Of a DNA stretch of 64,000 nucleotides, positions 47,632-56,583 are shown piece by piece. The stretch is from Gaiellasilicea sp963794385 (GTDB taxonomy: Bacteria > Actinomycetota > Thermoleophilia > Gaiellales > Gaiellaceae). The position numbers and the translations under genes were made by a program. Position 1 is the first letter of the stretch. Each line of letters starts with the position of its first letter. The notes under the pieces were generated by a model that worked only from the letters and a program-made list of their open reading frames with translations, was not told the origin of the DNA and did no database searches. Location: positions 1 through 64,000 of the forward strand of contig CAWCDT010000015.1 of assembly GCA_963794385.1 (NCBI GenBank). The letters are read 5' to 3'.

Positions 47632-48563
47632 TCGCCCACTGGGAGGAGACCGAGAGCGGTCGGCGCGAGGCCGGCCACATCGGAGGGGAGTGGACCAACC
47701 TCGGTGTCGCGGCCGGGACGAGGACGGTCGGCCTGAGCCGGATCCGGGTCGACGCCGGCAAGTGGTCGACGCCCTTCCACCGCCAGACGACCGAGGAGGA
47801 GATCTTCTACGTCCTCGGCGGCTCGGGAATCTGCCTCCTCGACGGCTCCGCCTTCGAGGTGCGTGCAGGCGACTGCGTCGTGCACCGGGCGCGAGAGGCG
47901 CACAGCCTGCGCGCGGACGACGACGGTCTGGACGTGCTCGCTTTCGGCACCCGCGGCCAGACCGAGGTCGGGCACCTTCCGCGCGCCGGGGTGGGCTGGA
48001 TCGGCGGCACCTGGGCCGAGGTCGGCACCGGCGACCACCCGTGGGCCCGGGAGGTGGCGGCCGGGGAGCCCGAGCCGCCGGAGATCGCGGCGCGCCCTCC
48101 GAGCGTGGTCAACGTCGACGAGCTCGAGGGTGCGGCGGGCGGCCGGGTGAAGCCGCTCGGACGGACGGCGGGAGCCGAACAGACGGGGCTGAACTGGGTC
48201 CAGCTCCACGAGGGCGAGGAAGGGGCGCCGCCGCACGTCCATTCGGCCGAGGAGGAGCTCTTCGTCGTGCTCGACGGGGAGGGCATCCTCGAGCTCTGGC
48301 CGACGCCCCAACGTGCTCGGGCCGGGGTGGTGGAGTACGAGGAGAGGCCGATCCGCGCGGGACACGTCGTCTCGCGGCCGGCGGGCAGCGGCATCGCGCA
48401 CGGCTTCCGGGCCGGTCCGCCCGGGATGACCTTGCTCGCGTACGGGACGCGCAACCCGAGCGACCTCTGTTACTACCCGCGTTCGAACAAGATCGCCTTC
48501 CGTGGTCTCGGCCTGATCGCCCGGCTCGAGGACATCGCCTACGACGACGGCGAGCCACGGTAA
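47628..48563 (+). CDS. Bicupin protein
   Basis: A 311-residue protein with two cupin barrels. The first has STPFHRQTTEEEIFYVLGGSGICLLDG and CVVHRAREAHSLRA; the second APPHVHSAEEELFVVLDGEGILEL and AGSGIAHGFRAG. Each motif 1 has the GxHxHxxxxEE pattern, with HVH and E in domain 2; domain 1 is less complete. Members include metal-dependent oxidases and isomerases. Substrate unknown. Confidence 0.82.
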   Translation: MIAHWEETESGRREAGHIGGEWTNLGVAAGTRTVGLSRIRVDAGKWSTPFHRQTTEEEIFYVLGGSGICLLDGSAFEVRAGDCVVHRAREAHSLRADDDGLDVLAFGTRGQTEVGHLPRAGVGWIGGTWAEVGTGDHPWAREVAAGEPEPPEIAARPPSVVNVDELEGAAGGRVKPLGRTAGAEQTGLNWVQLHEGEEGAPPHVHSAEEELFVVLDGEGILELWPTPQRARAGVVEYEERPIRAGHVVSRPAGSGIAHGFRAGPPGMTLLAYGTRNPSDLCYYPRSNKIAFRGLGLIARLEDIAYDDGEPR

Positions 48564-48609
48564 ACGCGGGTGAAGGAAAACCCGGGCTAGGCTTGAATGC
48601 GGTGTCCAC

Positions 48610-49446
48610 ATGGGGTTCATGCGTCTGCTCCCGCGCCCGAATGTCCGGGTCGACATCCCCACTGAGGAGATGTCCTTGCAACGGGTGATCGCGTTCGCGA
48701 ACCAGAAGGGCGGCGTCGCGAAGACGACCACGACCTTGAATCTCGCCGTCGCCTTCAAGGAACAGGGTCACCGCGTGCTCGTGATCGACCTCGACCCGCA
48801 GGGGAACCTGACCATGAGCCAGGGCATGAACCCGGACGCGATCGAGCGCTCGATGTTCGACGTGCTCGTGCACAGACTCCCGATCTCGGAGATCGTCCAC
48901 CGCGCCGAGGTCGACGTCGCCGTCTCGTCGATCGACCTCGCCGGCGCCGAGCTCGCGCTCAGCGCCATGATCGGCCGCGAGCGCGCGCTCGAGAAGGCGC
49001 TCTTCGAGGTCCGCGGCAGCTACGACTTCATCCTGATCGACACCCCGCCGTCGCTCGGCCTGCTGACGATCAACGCGTTCGTTGCGGCCACCGGCGTGAT
49101 CGTGCCCGTGCAGTGCGAGTACCTCTCGCTGCGCGGCCTTGTCCAGCTCGAGAATACGCTCGCGATGGTGCGCGAGAACCTCAACCCCGACGTCAGGATC
49201 GAGGGGATCCTGCCCACGATGTTCGACCGGCGGACGCTGCACTCGCGCGAGGCGGTCGAGATCCTCGAGGAGAACTTCGGCGACCTCGTCTACCGGACCC
49301 GCATCCGCAAGACGGTCCGGTACGCAGAGGCTCCCGTGAAGGGCTCATCCGTGTTGAAATACGACCCGACCGGTATGGCTGCCGAGGCCTACCGCGAGCT
49401 GGCGAAGGAGGTGCTCGATGGCGCGAAACCGCGCGAGCATGCGTGA
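48610..49446 (+). CDS. ParA-family ATPase (Soj-like)
   Basis: Deviant-Walker ATPase, 278 residues, for chromosome or cell-body segregation. FANQKGGVAKTTTTLNLA is the KGGxxKT motif, VLVIDLDPQGNLTMS the A' box, ILIDTPPSLG the B box, and RTLHSREAVEILEENFG the C-terminal region. ATG 48610 is chosen, with an alternative at 48670 (MSLQRVIAFANQ) after a GAGGAG that is too close. The last 29 bases overlap the FtsZ gene in another frame. No ParB gene is adjacent, so the ParA may work with the FtsZ-like protein or with a parB elsewhere. Confidence 0.92.
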   Translation: MGFMRLLPRPNVRVDIPTEEMSLQRVIAFANQKGGVAKTTTTLNLAVAFKEQGHRVLVIDLDPQGNLTMSQGMNPDAIERSMFDVLVHRLPISEIVHRAEVDVAVSSIDLAGAELALSAMIGRERALEKALFEVRGSYDFILIDTPPSLGLLTINAFVAATGVIVPVQCEYLSLRGLVQLENTLAMVRENLNPDVRIEGILPTMFDRRTLHSREAVEILEENFGDLVYRTRIRKTVRYAEAPVKGSSVLKYDPTGMAAEAYRELAKEVLDGAKPREHA

Positions 49447-50839
49447 GGGCCCGCTCGCGGAGCTCTTCCGCGCGACGGAGGCCGCTCAGCGGCAGGCCGA
49501 GCAGGAGGGGAAGGAGCCCGCGCCGAAGACGCCGCCCGAGGAGCCGCAGGAGCAGACGGTCGAGCACGTCCCCGACTTCGCGAAGGAGGAGCCGCTCGCG
49601 GCCGCCCCCGAGCCTGTCGAGGAGGAGCCCGCGCCGCCGCCCGCAGAAGAGCAGGAGGTCGAGGAGTCCGCCGCCGCGGCAGCCCCGGCCCCGGTCAAGC
49701 CGGCGCGGACGCCGCGCGAGCCCGTCTACGAGCCACCGGTCGCACGCGTGATCGAGCCGCTGCCCGAGCCCGCGCCCAGGCTCGAGTACGCGCCGCCGCG
49801 CGACTCGTCCTCCTACCTCGCCATGATCCGCGTCGTCGGCGTCGGCGGCGCCGGACTGAACGCCGTGAACCGCATGATCGACGCCGGCCTCTCGCAGGTC
49901 GAGTTCGTCGCGGTCAACACGGACGTCCAGCAGCTCCAGCTTTCGGACGCGCCGGTGAAGCTGCACATCGGCCGCGATCTCACCCAGGGGCTCGGCTCCG
50001 GTGCCGACCCGGAGATCGGCCGCCGCGCCGCCGAGGAGAGCTACGACCAGATCAAGAACGCACTACGCGGCTCGGACATGGTCTTCGTTACAGCCGGCGA
50101 GGGCGGCGGCACGGGCAGCGGCGCCGCTCCTGTGGTCGCTCGCATCGCGCGTGAGCTCGGCTCGCTCACAGTCGGCATCGTCACGACGCCGTTCCGGTTC
50201 GAAGGGACGCGCCGCATGGCGTCGTCGAATGCCGGCGTCGAGGAGCTGCGCGGTGCCTGCGACACGGTGATCGTGATCCCTAACGACCGCCTGCTGGAGG
50301 TGCTCGACCGGTCGACCTCGATGCTCGACGCCTTCAAGATCGCCGACGACGTCCTCCGCCAAGGCGTGCAGGGCATCACCGACCTGATCACGATGCCCGG
50401 CCTGATCAACCTCGACTTCGCCGACGTTCGCACCGTCATGCGCGACGCGGGCTCGGCGCTGATGGGGATCGGCTACGCCACGGGCGAGGAACGCGCGAAG
50501 CAGGCCGCCGAGCGGGCCCTGAAGTCGCCGCTGATCGACACCGAGATCGTCGCCGCGCGCGGGATCCTGCTCTCGATCGCCGGCGGCGAAGACCTGACCC
50601 TGCTCGAGGTGAACGACGCTGCGGAAGTCGTCCGCCAGGCGGCGACCGACGACACCAACATCATCTTCGGCGCCACCGTCGACGAACGGCTCTCCGGCCA
50701 GGTGTGGGTGACGGTCGTCGCGACCGGTCTCGGGGGCAGCCGCCGCCGGGCGCAGCCGTCGTTCACACCGGCGTCGCCAAGCCGTCCGCGCCGCGAAGAC
50801 CCGCTCGAGCCGCCCAGCTTCCTCCGAAGCTCCGGCTAG
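49418..50839 (+). CDS. FtsZ-type tubulin GTPase with long N-terminal extension
   Basis: Cytoskeletal GTPase, 473 residues. Residues 1-133 are an acidic, Pro/Ala/Glu-rich region (starting MREGPLAELFRATEAAQ) absent from standard FtsZ. RVVGVGGAGLNAVNRM, VNTDVQQL, AGEGGGTGSGAAPVVA (tubulin signature), RFEGTRR, and NLDFADVRTVM (T7 loop) are typical. The C-terminus EPPSFLRSS resembles the FtsZ tail that binds FtsA/SepF. It follows parA with a 29-base overlap, not the division cluster order. It could be the main FtsZ or a second, specialised one. Confidence 0.9.
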   Translation: MARNRASMREGPLAELFRATEAAQRQAEQEGKEPAPKTPPEEPQEQTVEHVPDFAKEEPLAAAPEPVEEEPAPPPAEEQEVEESAAAAAPAPVKPARTPREPVYEPPVARVIEPLPEPAPRLEYAPPRDSSSYLAMIRVVGVGGAGLNAVNRMIDAGLSQVEFVAVNTDVQQLQLSDAPVKLHIGRDLTQGLGSGADPEIGRRAAEESYDQIKNALRGSDMVFVTAGEGGGTGSGAAPVVARIARELGSLTVGIVTTPFRFEGTRRMASSNAGVEELRGACDTVIVIPNDRLLEVLDRSTSMLDAFKIADDVLRQGVQGITDLITMPGLINLDFADVRTVMRDAGSALMGIGYATGEERAKQAAERALKSPLIDTEIVAARGILLSIAGGEDLTLLEVNDAAEVVRQAATDDTNIIFGATVDERLSGQVWVTVVATGLGGSRRRAQPSFTPASPSRPRREDPLEPPSFLRSSG

Positions 50840-51852
50840 ACCAGCGGGAAGAGCACGGTCGCGCCGAACGCGCCCGCGATTGCGCAGCAGCCGAGCGCGG
50901 ACACGAGCGCCGGCCGCCAACGCTGCGCCTCCACACGGCTGCCGGCGAAGTAGAGGAGGCTGCCGCAGCCGAGCGCGAGCGTCGTCAGCGTCTCGACCGC
51001 GCCGAACGCGATTCCGGCCGACACCGCGACGCCCGAAGCGGCGCCGCTGGCCTTCAGCGCGAACGCCACGGCAGCACTCGCCACGCCGATGTTGCCGGGG
51101 GTAAGCGGCAGGATCCCGGCGAGGTCGAGCGCGGGGATGATGATCAGAGCCGCCGCGAGCGGCTCGTCCACGCCGAACGCGGCGGCGATGCCCGCCGCCG
51201 CCGCAAGACGCAGTCCCATGGCCAGTCCGACCCAGCCCACGAGTCGCGCCGCCGCCCACGGGCAGCGACCGAGGACGCGGAAGGCGTCGAGGACGTGGCC
51301 GAAGCGGCGTCCGGGCCGTGTCGACCGGGCCCGCCAGGCAACGAGTCCCGCGACAAGCGCCGCGAGCAAGAGTGCCGCGATCGGCCAACGCGGGAGTGCT
51401 CCGCTCGCCGAGCCGAGTGCGAGGACGACCGCGAGCCAGAGCGCCCGCACGGCGGCGAGCGACGTCGCGACGCCGCCGACGGTCCAGAGCCGCCCCTCGC
51501 CGTGCAGCACGCGTGAGAAGAGCGCGAAGCGAACGGCGGTGCCGGCGCGTGCCGGTGCGAGCGCGTTCACGAGCGAGCCGGTGCAGTAGCGCGCGGTCGC
51601 GTCGGCCGTCGTCGTCGACCCGCCGCAGCGTGTCAACGCGGATGCCCACCCGCAGGCAGAAGCGACGAGCGAGCCCGCGAACGCGGCCCCGGCCATCCAG
51701 AGCCAGAGCGGCGCGGCGTCACCGAGCCCGTCGATTCCGGCGGCGAGCCGGTCACCGAGCAGCTGCGGCGTCAGGGCAAGTACCGCGAGCGCGGCGAGCG
51801 AGCCGAGGAAGAGCGCAGCGTGGCTCATCCTCAGGTCGAAGTGGGCGCGCAT
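50836..51852 (-). CDS. Flippase-like integral membrane protein (LPG synthase TM/UPF0104 type)
   Basis: A 338-residue protein with about eight membrane helices (LFLGSLAALAVLALTPQLL, MAGAAFAGSLVASACGWAS, VGGVATSLAAVRALWLAVVL). LAPARAGTAVRFALFSRVL and PALDLAGILPLTPGNIGVASAAVAF match the TM domain shared by lysyl-phosphatidylglycerol flippases. No catalytic domain is present. Convergent with the FtsZ gene, stops overlapping by four bases. Confidence 0.82.
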   Translation of the reverse strand: MRAHFDLRMSHAALFLGSLAALAVLALTPQLLGDRLAAGIDGLGDAAPLWLWMAGAAFAGSLVASACGWASALTRCGGSTTTADATARYCTGSLVNALAPARAGTAVRFALFSRVLHGEGRLWTVGGVATSLAAVRALWLAVVLALGSASGALPRWPIAALLLAALVAGLVAWRARSTRPGRRFGHVLDAFRVLGRCPWAAARLVGWVGLAMGLRLAAAAGIAAAFGVDEPLAAALIIIPALDLAGILPLTPGNIGVASAAVAFALKASGAASGVAVSAGIAFGAVETLTTLALGCGSLLYFAGSRVEAQRWRPALVSALGCCAIAGAFGATVLFPLV

Positions 51853-51920
51853 CGCAAGCTACAAGGTAGCGCGCGCCGGCGAACATCTCTTCACCCTTTT
51901 CGGCATCCATACAGCACCTT

Positions 51921-51926
51921 TACCCT
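51921..51926 (+). promoter_or_regulatory. -10 box TACCCT, leaderless start of gamma-glutamyltransferase
   Basis: TACCCT ends seven bases before ATG 51934 with no ribosome binding site, which decides that start over in-frame codons further upstream. Confidence 0.45.
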
Positions 51927-51933
51927 GAGTTCG

Positions 51934-53244
51934 ATGCAGGGCGCGATCGCAGCCGGGAACCGGGTCACCGCAGAGGCGGGTGCTGGGGTGCTCGTGGGCG
52001 GCGGGAACGCGGTCGATGCATGCATCGCGGCGGCCTTCGCAGCAGCCGTGGCCGAGGGGCCGCTGACCGGGCCTACGGGCGGCGGGTTCCTGCTCACATG
52101 GCTCGACGGCGAAGCGACCCTGCTCGACTGCTTCTTCGCCGTCCCGACGAGGCCGCTCGGCGAGATCGAGGATCTGACCGTCGACTTCGGCGACTCGACG
52201 CAGAGCTACCACATCGGCGCGGGCTCGGTCGCCGTCCCGGGGCTCGTCGCCGGGCTCGAGGAGGCGCACCGCCGCTTCGGCACCGTCCCCTGGCCGGCGC
52301 TCGTCGAGCCCGCGGTCGAGCTCGCCGGGCAGGGTCTCGACTGCAACGACGCCCAGCGGTTCCTCCACCTCATCCTGGCGGGGATCCTGCAGCGCGACGA
52401 GGGCGGCCGCCGGATCTACGGTGTCGAGGAGCGGATCGAGACGGTCGACTTCGTCGAGACGCTCGAACATCTCCGCGACGCCGCCGCGAACGCGGTCACC
52501 CAGCTGATCCCGGAGCTCGCGGACGACATCGCCGCCTATCGCGTCGCGACACCGGAGCCGATCCGCACCCGGATCGGCTCGTGCGAGGTGCTGACGACCC
52601 CGGCACCCTCCCGCGGCGGCGCGATCGTCGCCGCTGCCCTCGCACGCCTGGCAACGGCGAACACACTCGACGAGCGTGCCCAGGCGCTCAAGCACGGGTA
52701 CGAGGCGGCGCCGCCGCTCGCGGTGGCGGGCACGACCCAGATCTCCGTCATCGACTCGGAGGGCAACGCCGCCGCGCTGTCCTCGACCCTCGGCGCGGGG
52801 TCGGGCATCTTCCGCGGCGGCACGCAGCTGAACAACATGCTCGGCGAGCTCGACGTGGTCGGCCACGCGCCGAAGACGCCCGGCGCTCGGCTTGCGAGCA
52901 TGATGACCCCGACGCTCGTGCTCGAAGACGAGCAGCCGCGGCTCGCGCTCGGCAGCGCCGGCTCGGTGCGCCTCGCCGGCGCGATCGCGCAGGTCGCCGA
53001 CACCGTCCTGCGCGGCACGCCCGTCGACAAGGCGATCGACAACCCGCGGATCCACGTCGACGGCGACGTCCTCCATCTCGAGGGCGGCCTGATGGAGCTC
53101 GCGCCAGAGGGATGGAGCCCCGTTCGCTGGTCGGGCCGCAACCTCTACTTCGGCGGCGTCGCCGCAGTGGAGCGCCGCGCGGACGGCTCACTCGCCGCCG
53201 CGGGCGACCCGCGCCGCGGCGGTCACGGCATCGTCGTCGGATGA
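51934..53244 (+). CDS. Gamma-glutamyltransferase-like Ntn-hydrolase
   Basis: A 436-residue member of the GGT family. GNAVDACIAAAFAAAVAEGPLTG and GGGFLLTWLDG are the N-terminal signatures; SVAVPGLVAGLEEAHRRFG follows. AGTTQISVIDSEGNAAALSSTLGAGSG contains the processing-site threonine (T267), where HTTHFSVVD is usual. LNNMLGELDV, TPTLVLED and GSAGSVRLAGAIAQVADTV complete the small subunit. The protein is ~120 residues shorter than canonical GGT and has no signal peptide, so it is probably cytoplasmic. It may act on another gamma-glutamyl compound. Confidence 0.88.
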   Translation: MQGAIAAGNRVTAEAGAGVLVGGGNAVDACIAAAFAAAVAEGPLTGPTGGGFLLTWLDGEATLLDCFFAVPTRPLGEIEDLTVDFGDSTQSYHIGAGSVAVPGLVAGLEEAHRRFGTVPWPALVEPAVELAGQGLDCNDAQRFLHLILAGILQRDEGGRRIYGVEERIETVDFVETLEHLRDAAANAVTQLIPELADDIAAYRVATPEPIRTRIGSCEVLTTPAPSRGGAIVAAALARLATANTLDERAQALKHGYEAAPPLAVAGTTQISVIDSEGNAAALSSTLGAGSGIFRGGTQLNNMLGELDVVGHAPKTPGARLASMMTPTLVLEDEQPRLALGSAGSVRLAGAIAQVADTVLRGTPVDKAIDNPRIHVDGDVLHLEGGLMELAPEGWSPVRWSGRNLYFGGVAAVERRADGSLAAAGDPRRGGHGIVVG

Positions 53245-53744
53245 GCTTGGTGGTGAGACCTGCGCGGCCGGACGACGCGGCGGCGCTCGTCGAGCTCGCC
53301 GTGTCCGTCGGCAGCGAGCCGGAGGCCTGGCTCCTGAACACGGACAGCTGGCGCAGCGTGGGGGAGGAGCGCCGCTATCTTCGCGCGCTCAAGCGACACC
53401 CGGACGCGGCGGTCTTCGTCGCCGAGGATGAGGGCACGGTCGTCGGCCGCCTCTCCGTCGCGCGCGATCCGCACCGGGCGAGCCACCATGTCGCCGACCT
53501 CGGCCTGATGGTCGCCGCCGGTCACCGCCGCCGCGGGGTCGGGCGCGCGCTCCTCGAGCAGGCCGTCGAGTGGGCGCGCGATGCGGGCATCCGGAAGCTC
53601 GAACTGCATGTCTTCCCGTGGAACGAGCCGGCGATCCGTCTCTACGAGCAGTTCGGCTACGAGCGCGAGGGCTTTCGCCACGAGCACTACCGCCGCGACG
53701 ACGAGTACGTCGACGCGATCCTCATGGCGTACCGCGTCGATTGA
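53241..53744 (+). CDS. GNAT family N-acetyltransferase
   Basis: A 167-residue acetyltransferase. ADLGLMVAAGHRRRGVGRALLEQAVEWA is motif A (the RRRGVGRAL acetyl-CoA loop), LELHVFPWNEPAIRLYEQFGYEREG is motif B. ATG 53241 overlaps the upstream stop (ATGA). Similar to RimI-like or small-molecule GNATs; substrate unknown. Confidence 0.88.
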   Translation: MSLVVRPARPDDAAALVELAVSVGSEPEAWLLNTDSWRSVGEERRYLRALKRHPDAAVFVAEDEGTVVGRLSVARDPHRASHHVADLGLMVAAGHRRRGVGRALLEQAVEWARDAGIRKLELHVFPWNEPAIRLYEQFGYEREGFRHEHYRRDDEYVDAILMAYRVD

Positions 53745-54231
53745 GCTCGTCGGAGAGCAGGCGCAGCTCGCTCGCGACAACCTGATCCCGTGGGCGACCG
53801 GTCGCCTCCTTCATCGCGATCAGGTCGTCGAGCGACGCGACGAGGACCTGATGTCCGTCCACCTCCATCGGCGCTCCGGCGCGCCGCCTGAGCGCGTCGT
53901 AGCTCGGCGATCCGTCGGGTCGGTCGAGGAGATCGAGTGGGCCGCTGTCCGTGTCGAATGTGAAATGTGCGCCTGCTGCGAGTGTCTTTTCATCGAGCAG
54001 GAACGGAACGTCCGCCGGCGCGCCACGCAGCCGAGCGGCCACCTCACGTAGCGCAGCCGCAAGTCGCTCGAGGTTGTGCGGGTCGCGCGCGTATGCGATG
54101 TCGAGATCCCGCGTGATGTAGGCGGAACCGCGTGCCGAGCCTGCCATGCCGCCGATGACGACGAAGTCGACACCGTGCGCGACGAGCACACGGAGCAGCT
54201 CACGCGGGCGAAACGGCTCTTCGGCCTGCAT
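53722..54231 (-). CDS. Nucleotidyltransferase-fold protein (AbiEii/MNT type)
   Basis: A 169-residue protein. VDFVVIGGMAGSARGSAYITRDLDIAYARDP is the NTase core, with GGMAGSA as the G[GS]x9 motif and DLDIAY as the metal-binding D-x-D. RDxxxF-type TFDTDSGPLDLLDRPDG follows. It overlaps the upstream XRE gene by 32 bases, so the two form a unit. Such pairs are common in toxin-antitoxin or abortive-infection-like loci; no known toxin motif is complete enough to claim more. Confidence 0.75.
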   Translation of the reverse strand: MQAEEPFRPRELLRVLVAHGVDFVVIGGMAGSARGSAYITRDLDIAYARDPHNLERLAAALREVAARLRGAPADVPFLLDEKTLAAGAHFTFDTDSGPLDLLDRPDGSPSYDALRRRAGAPMEVDGHQVLVASLDDLIAMKEATGRPRDQVVASELRLLSDELNRRGTP

Positions 54232-54532
54232 CTCGTAGCATCTGGGCGAACTCCGCGTATGCCTCGGCCTGGGCGAGTCGCTGGCTCACGTTCAGCTCGA
54301 GGTTGCCCTGGATCAGCGTCACGTCGTGCCCCCAGTCGATCTCGCGGGCGTCGAGGACGAGCTCCTCGTTCATCATCGCGAGCAGCTTCCCCAGCGTCTC
54401 GACCGTGGGCGAGACGAGCCCGCGCTCGATCCGCGAGATCGCGGCCTGGGAGGTGCGGGCGCGGATCGCGAGCTGCTTCTGCGTCAGCCCGTGCCGCCGC
54501 CGCGCCTCGCGCAACAGCTCGCCGGCGTCCAT
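54200..54532 (-). CDS. XRE-family transcriptional regulator
   Basis: A 110-residue helix-turn-helix protein: LLREARRRHGLTQKQLAIRARTSQAAISRIERG is the DNA-binding HTH_3/XRE domain. The C-terminal half (ELVLDAREIDWGHDV, QGNLELNVSQRLAQ, YAEFAQMLRDAG) may dimerise or contact the partner. It starts at ATG 54532 and overlaps the nucleotidyltransferase gene. It probably represses the pair; the box at 54539-54544 would be its target site region. Confidence 0.83.
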   Translation of the reverse strand: MDAGELLREARRRHGLTQKQLAIRARTSQAAISRIERGLVSPTVETLGKLLAMMNEELVLDAREIDWGHDVTLIQGNLELNVSQRLAQAEAYAEFAQMLRDAGRRAVSPA

Positions 54533-54538
54533 GCGATG

Positions 54539-54544
54539 AAAATA
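54539..54544 (-). promoter_or_regulatory. -10 box TATTTT, leaderless start of XRE pair
   Basis: On the minus strand TATTTT ends six bases before the ATG at 54532, giving an AT-rich leaderless start for the XRE/nucleotidyltransferase unit. Confidence 0.45.
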
Positions 54545-54591
54545 TCAGAAAAGATGTCCACCGAGCCGTGACGCGCGCGCCGCGTGTGACG

Positions 54592-54597
54592 TATAAG
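54592..54597 (+). promoter_or_regulatory. -10 box TATAAG / Shine-Dalgarno overlap
   Basis: TATAAG lies seven bases before ATG 54605, but the same bases continue into AAGGAG, which is a good ribosome binding site. Whether this is a leaderless start or a leadered one cannot be decided from sequence. Confidence 0.35.
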
Positions 54598-54604
54598 GAG
54601 TGTG

Positions 54605-56504
54605 ATGACCGTGGCTCGACGCGTCGCGTTGCTCCTGGGGCTGGCGGCACTCGTCGCCGTCGCGCTCGCCGGGACGAGAGCCGATGCGCGCGCGACGAAA
54701 ACGCAGAAGCTGGTCGCCTTCCGCTCCTGCGGCGACCTGCTCGGCTACGCGAAGCAGCATGCGGGCCGCTTCGTCGGCCCGTACGGGCTCGGGCAGCCGG
54801 GACTCGGTCCGGTCGCCGCCGAGGCCGCGCCCACCCGGACAGCGGCCCCGCAGCAGGGCGTCGACTACTCGGGGACGAACGTCCAGGAGGAAGGTGTCGA
54901 CGAGCCCGACCTCGTCAAGACCGACGGACGCACCGTCTTCGCGGTCGCGAGCGGCCGCCTCAACGCAGTCGACGTCCGCACGCAGAAGCCGCGTCTCCTC
55001 GACACGCTGAAGCTCGACACCGCCTCGAACCACGAGCTGCTCCTCCACGGCGACCGCCTGCTCGTGCTCTCGCGCGGCGGCTACTGGGCCGAGCCGCTGC
55101 CCGCGATCGCGGCGCGGATCGCGCCCTTCGCGCCGGCCGAGTCCGTCCTCACTGAGGTGGACGTGTCCGATCCCGCCCGGCTGCGCGTTGTCAACACGCT
55201 GACACTCGACGGCGCCTACGTCGCGGCGCGCCTGGTCGGCGGCAGCGCGCGGATCATCTCCACCGCCCAGATCCCCGCCAAGCTCCAGTTCAGGCTGCCG
55301 ACGGACCCGAGCCCCGATGCGCTGTCGGCCGCGGCGAAGCGCAACCGCGCCGTCGTCGCCTCCTCGCGCGTCGGCGCGTGGCTGCCTTCCTACCGCCTCA
55401 AGCGGGCGGGCGCGAAGGCCGGGCCGAAGCGCGCGCTCGTCCAGTGCCGCCAGGTGAGTCGCCCGCCGGGCTTCTCCGGGCTCGGGATGCTCACCGTGCT
55501 GACGGTCGACCTGGCGCAAGGGGCTCCAGCCCGTCGACTCGGTCGCGGTGATGACGGACGGGCGGATCGTCTACGCCTCCCCCGAGAGCCTCTACGTCGC
55601 GACCGAGCGCTGGGCCGACCGTCCCGATCCGAACACGCCGACGCAGGAGAAGAACGGCGTCACGACCGCGATCCACAAGTTCGACATCTCGAGTCCCGCG
55701 CGGACGCAGTACCGCGGCAGCGGCACGGTGTCCGGCTACCTGCTCAGCCAGTGGTCGCTCTCCGAGCACCGCGGCGTCCTCCGCGTCGTCAGCACCGAGG
55801 CGCCGGCCTGGTGGGGCGGCGGCGTCGGCGAGGCCGAGTCGTTCCTGACGACGCTACGCCCGCGCGACGGCGGTCTCGCCCAGGTCGGCCGGGTCGGCGG
55901 GCTCGGGAAGGGCGAGCGCGTCTACGCCGTCCGCTTCGCCGGCGACGTCGGCTACGCGGTCACCTTCCGCCAGATCGACCCGCTCTACACGATCGACCTG
56001 GCCGTGCCGGAGCGCCCGCGCGTGCTCGGCGAGCTGAAGATCCCCGGCTACTCCGCTTACCTGCACCCGATTGGCGAGGACCTGCTGCTCGGCATCGGCC
56101 AGGACGCGACCGACGAAGGCCGCCCGCTCGGCACGCAGATCTCGCTCTTCGACGTCTCGAACCTGCGCAGTCCGACGCGGCTGCACAAGCAGCATCTCGG
56201 CCAGGGGTGGTCGGAGGCGGAGTCGGACCACCACGCCTTCCTCCACTGGCCGCGCACGGGCCTCGTCGTCGTTCCGTTCGAGCTGCGCGCCGCCGGCTAC
56301 CGGGTCGGGCGCGCGCGCGGGGTCGACCCGGTCGGAAACGTCGAGCACGGGAAGGTCCCGATCCGGCGCTCGCTCGTCGTCGGCGCCTCGCTGCTGACCG
56401 TCTCGGACGCGGGCCTCAAGTCGAGCAACCTCGCGACAATGGCCGAGCAGGGCTGGGCCGCCTTCCCAGCGCCCGAGCCACCGGCGCCGCGGCCGTTGCC
56501 CTGA
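54605..56504 (+). CDS. Secreted beta-propeller protein (Beta_propel/PF09826-like), frameshifted
   Basis: Exported protein of ~632 residues. The signal peptide is MTVARRVALLLGLAALVAVALAG. NVQEEGVDEPDLVKTDG is the hallmark of this beta-propeller family; TDGRIVYASPESLYVATERW, GKGERVYAVRFAGDVGYAVTF and LLLGIGQDATDEGRPLG are later blades. A single extra G near 55528 (aaggggctcc) shifts frame between DLAQG and LQPVDSVAV. Function of the family is unknown. Confidence 0.85.
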
Positions 56505-56583
56505 ACGCACTGGGCGTTCAGGTCGGTCTGACCACCCCTTCGTGGGATGTCGCCAACGCCCGTGCTGACGATCATTCCGCCTC

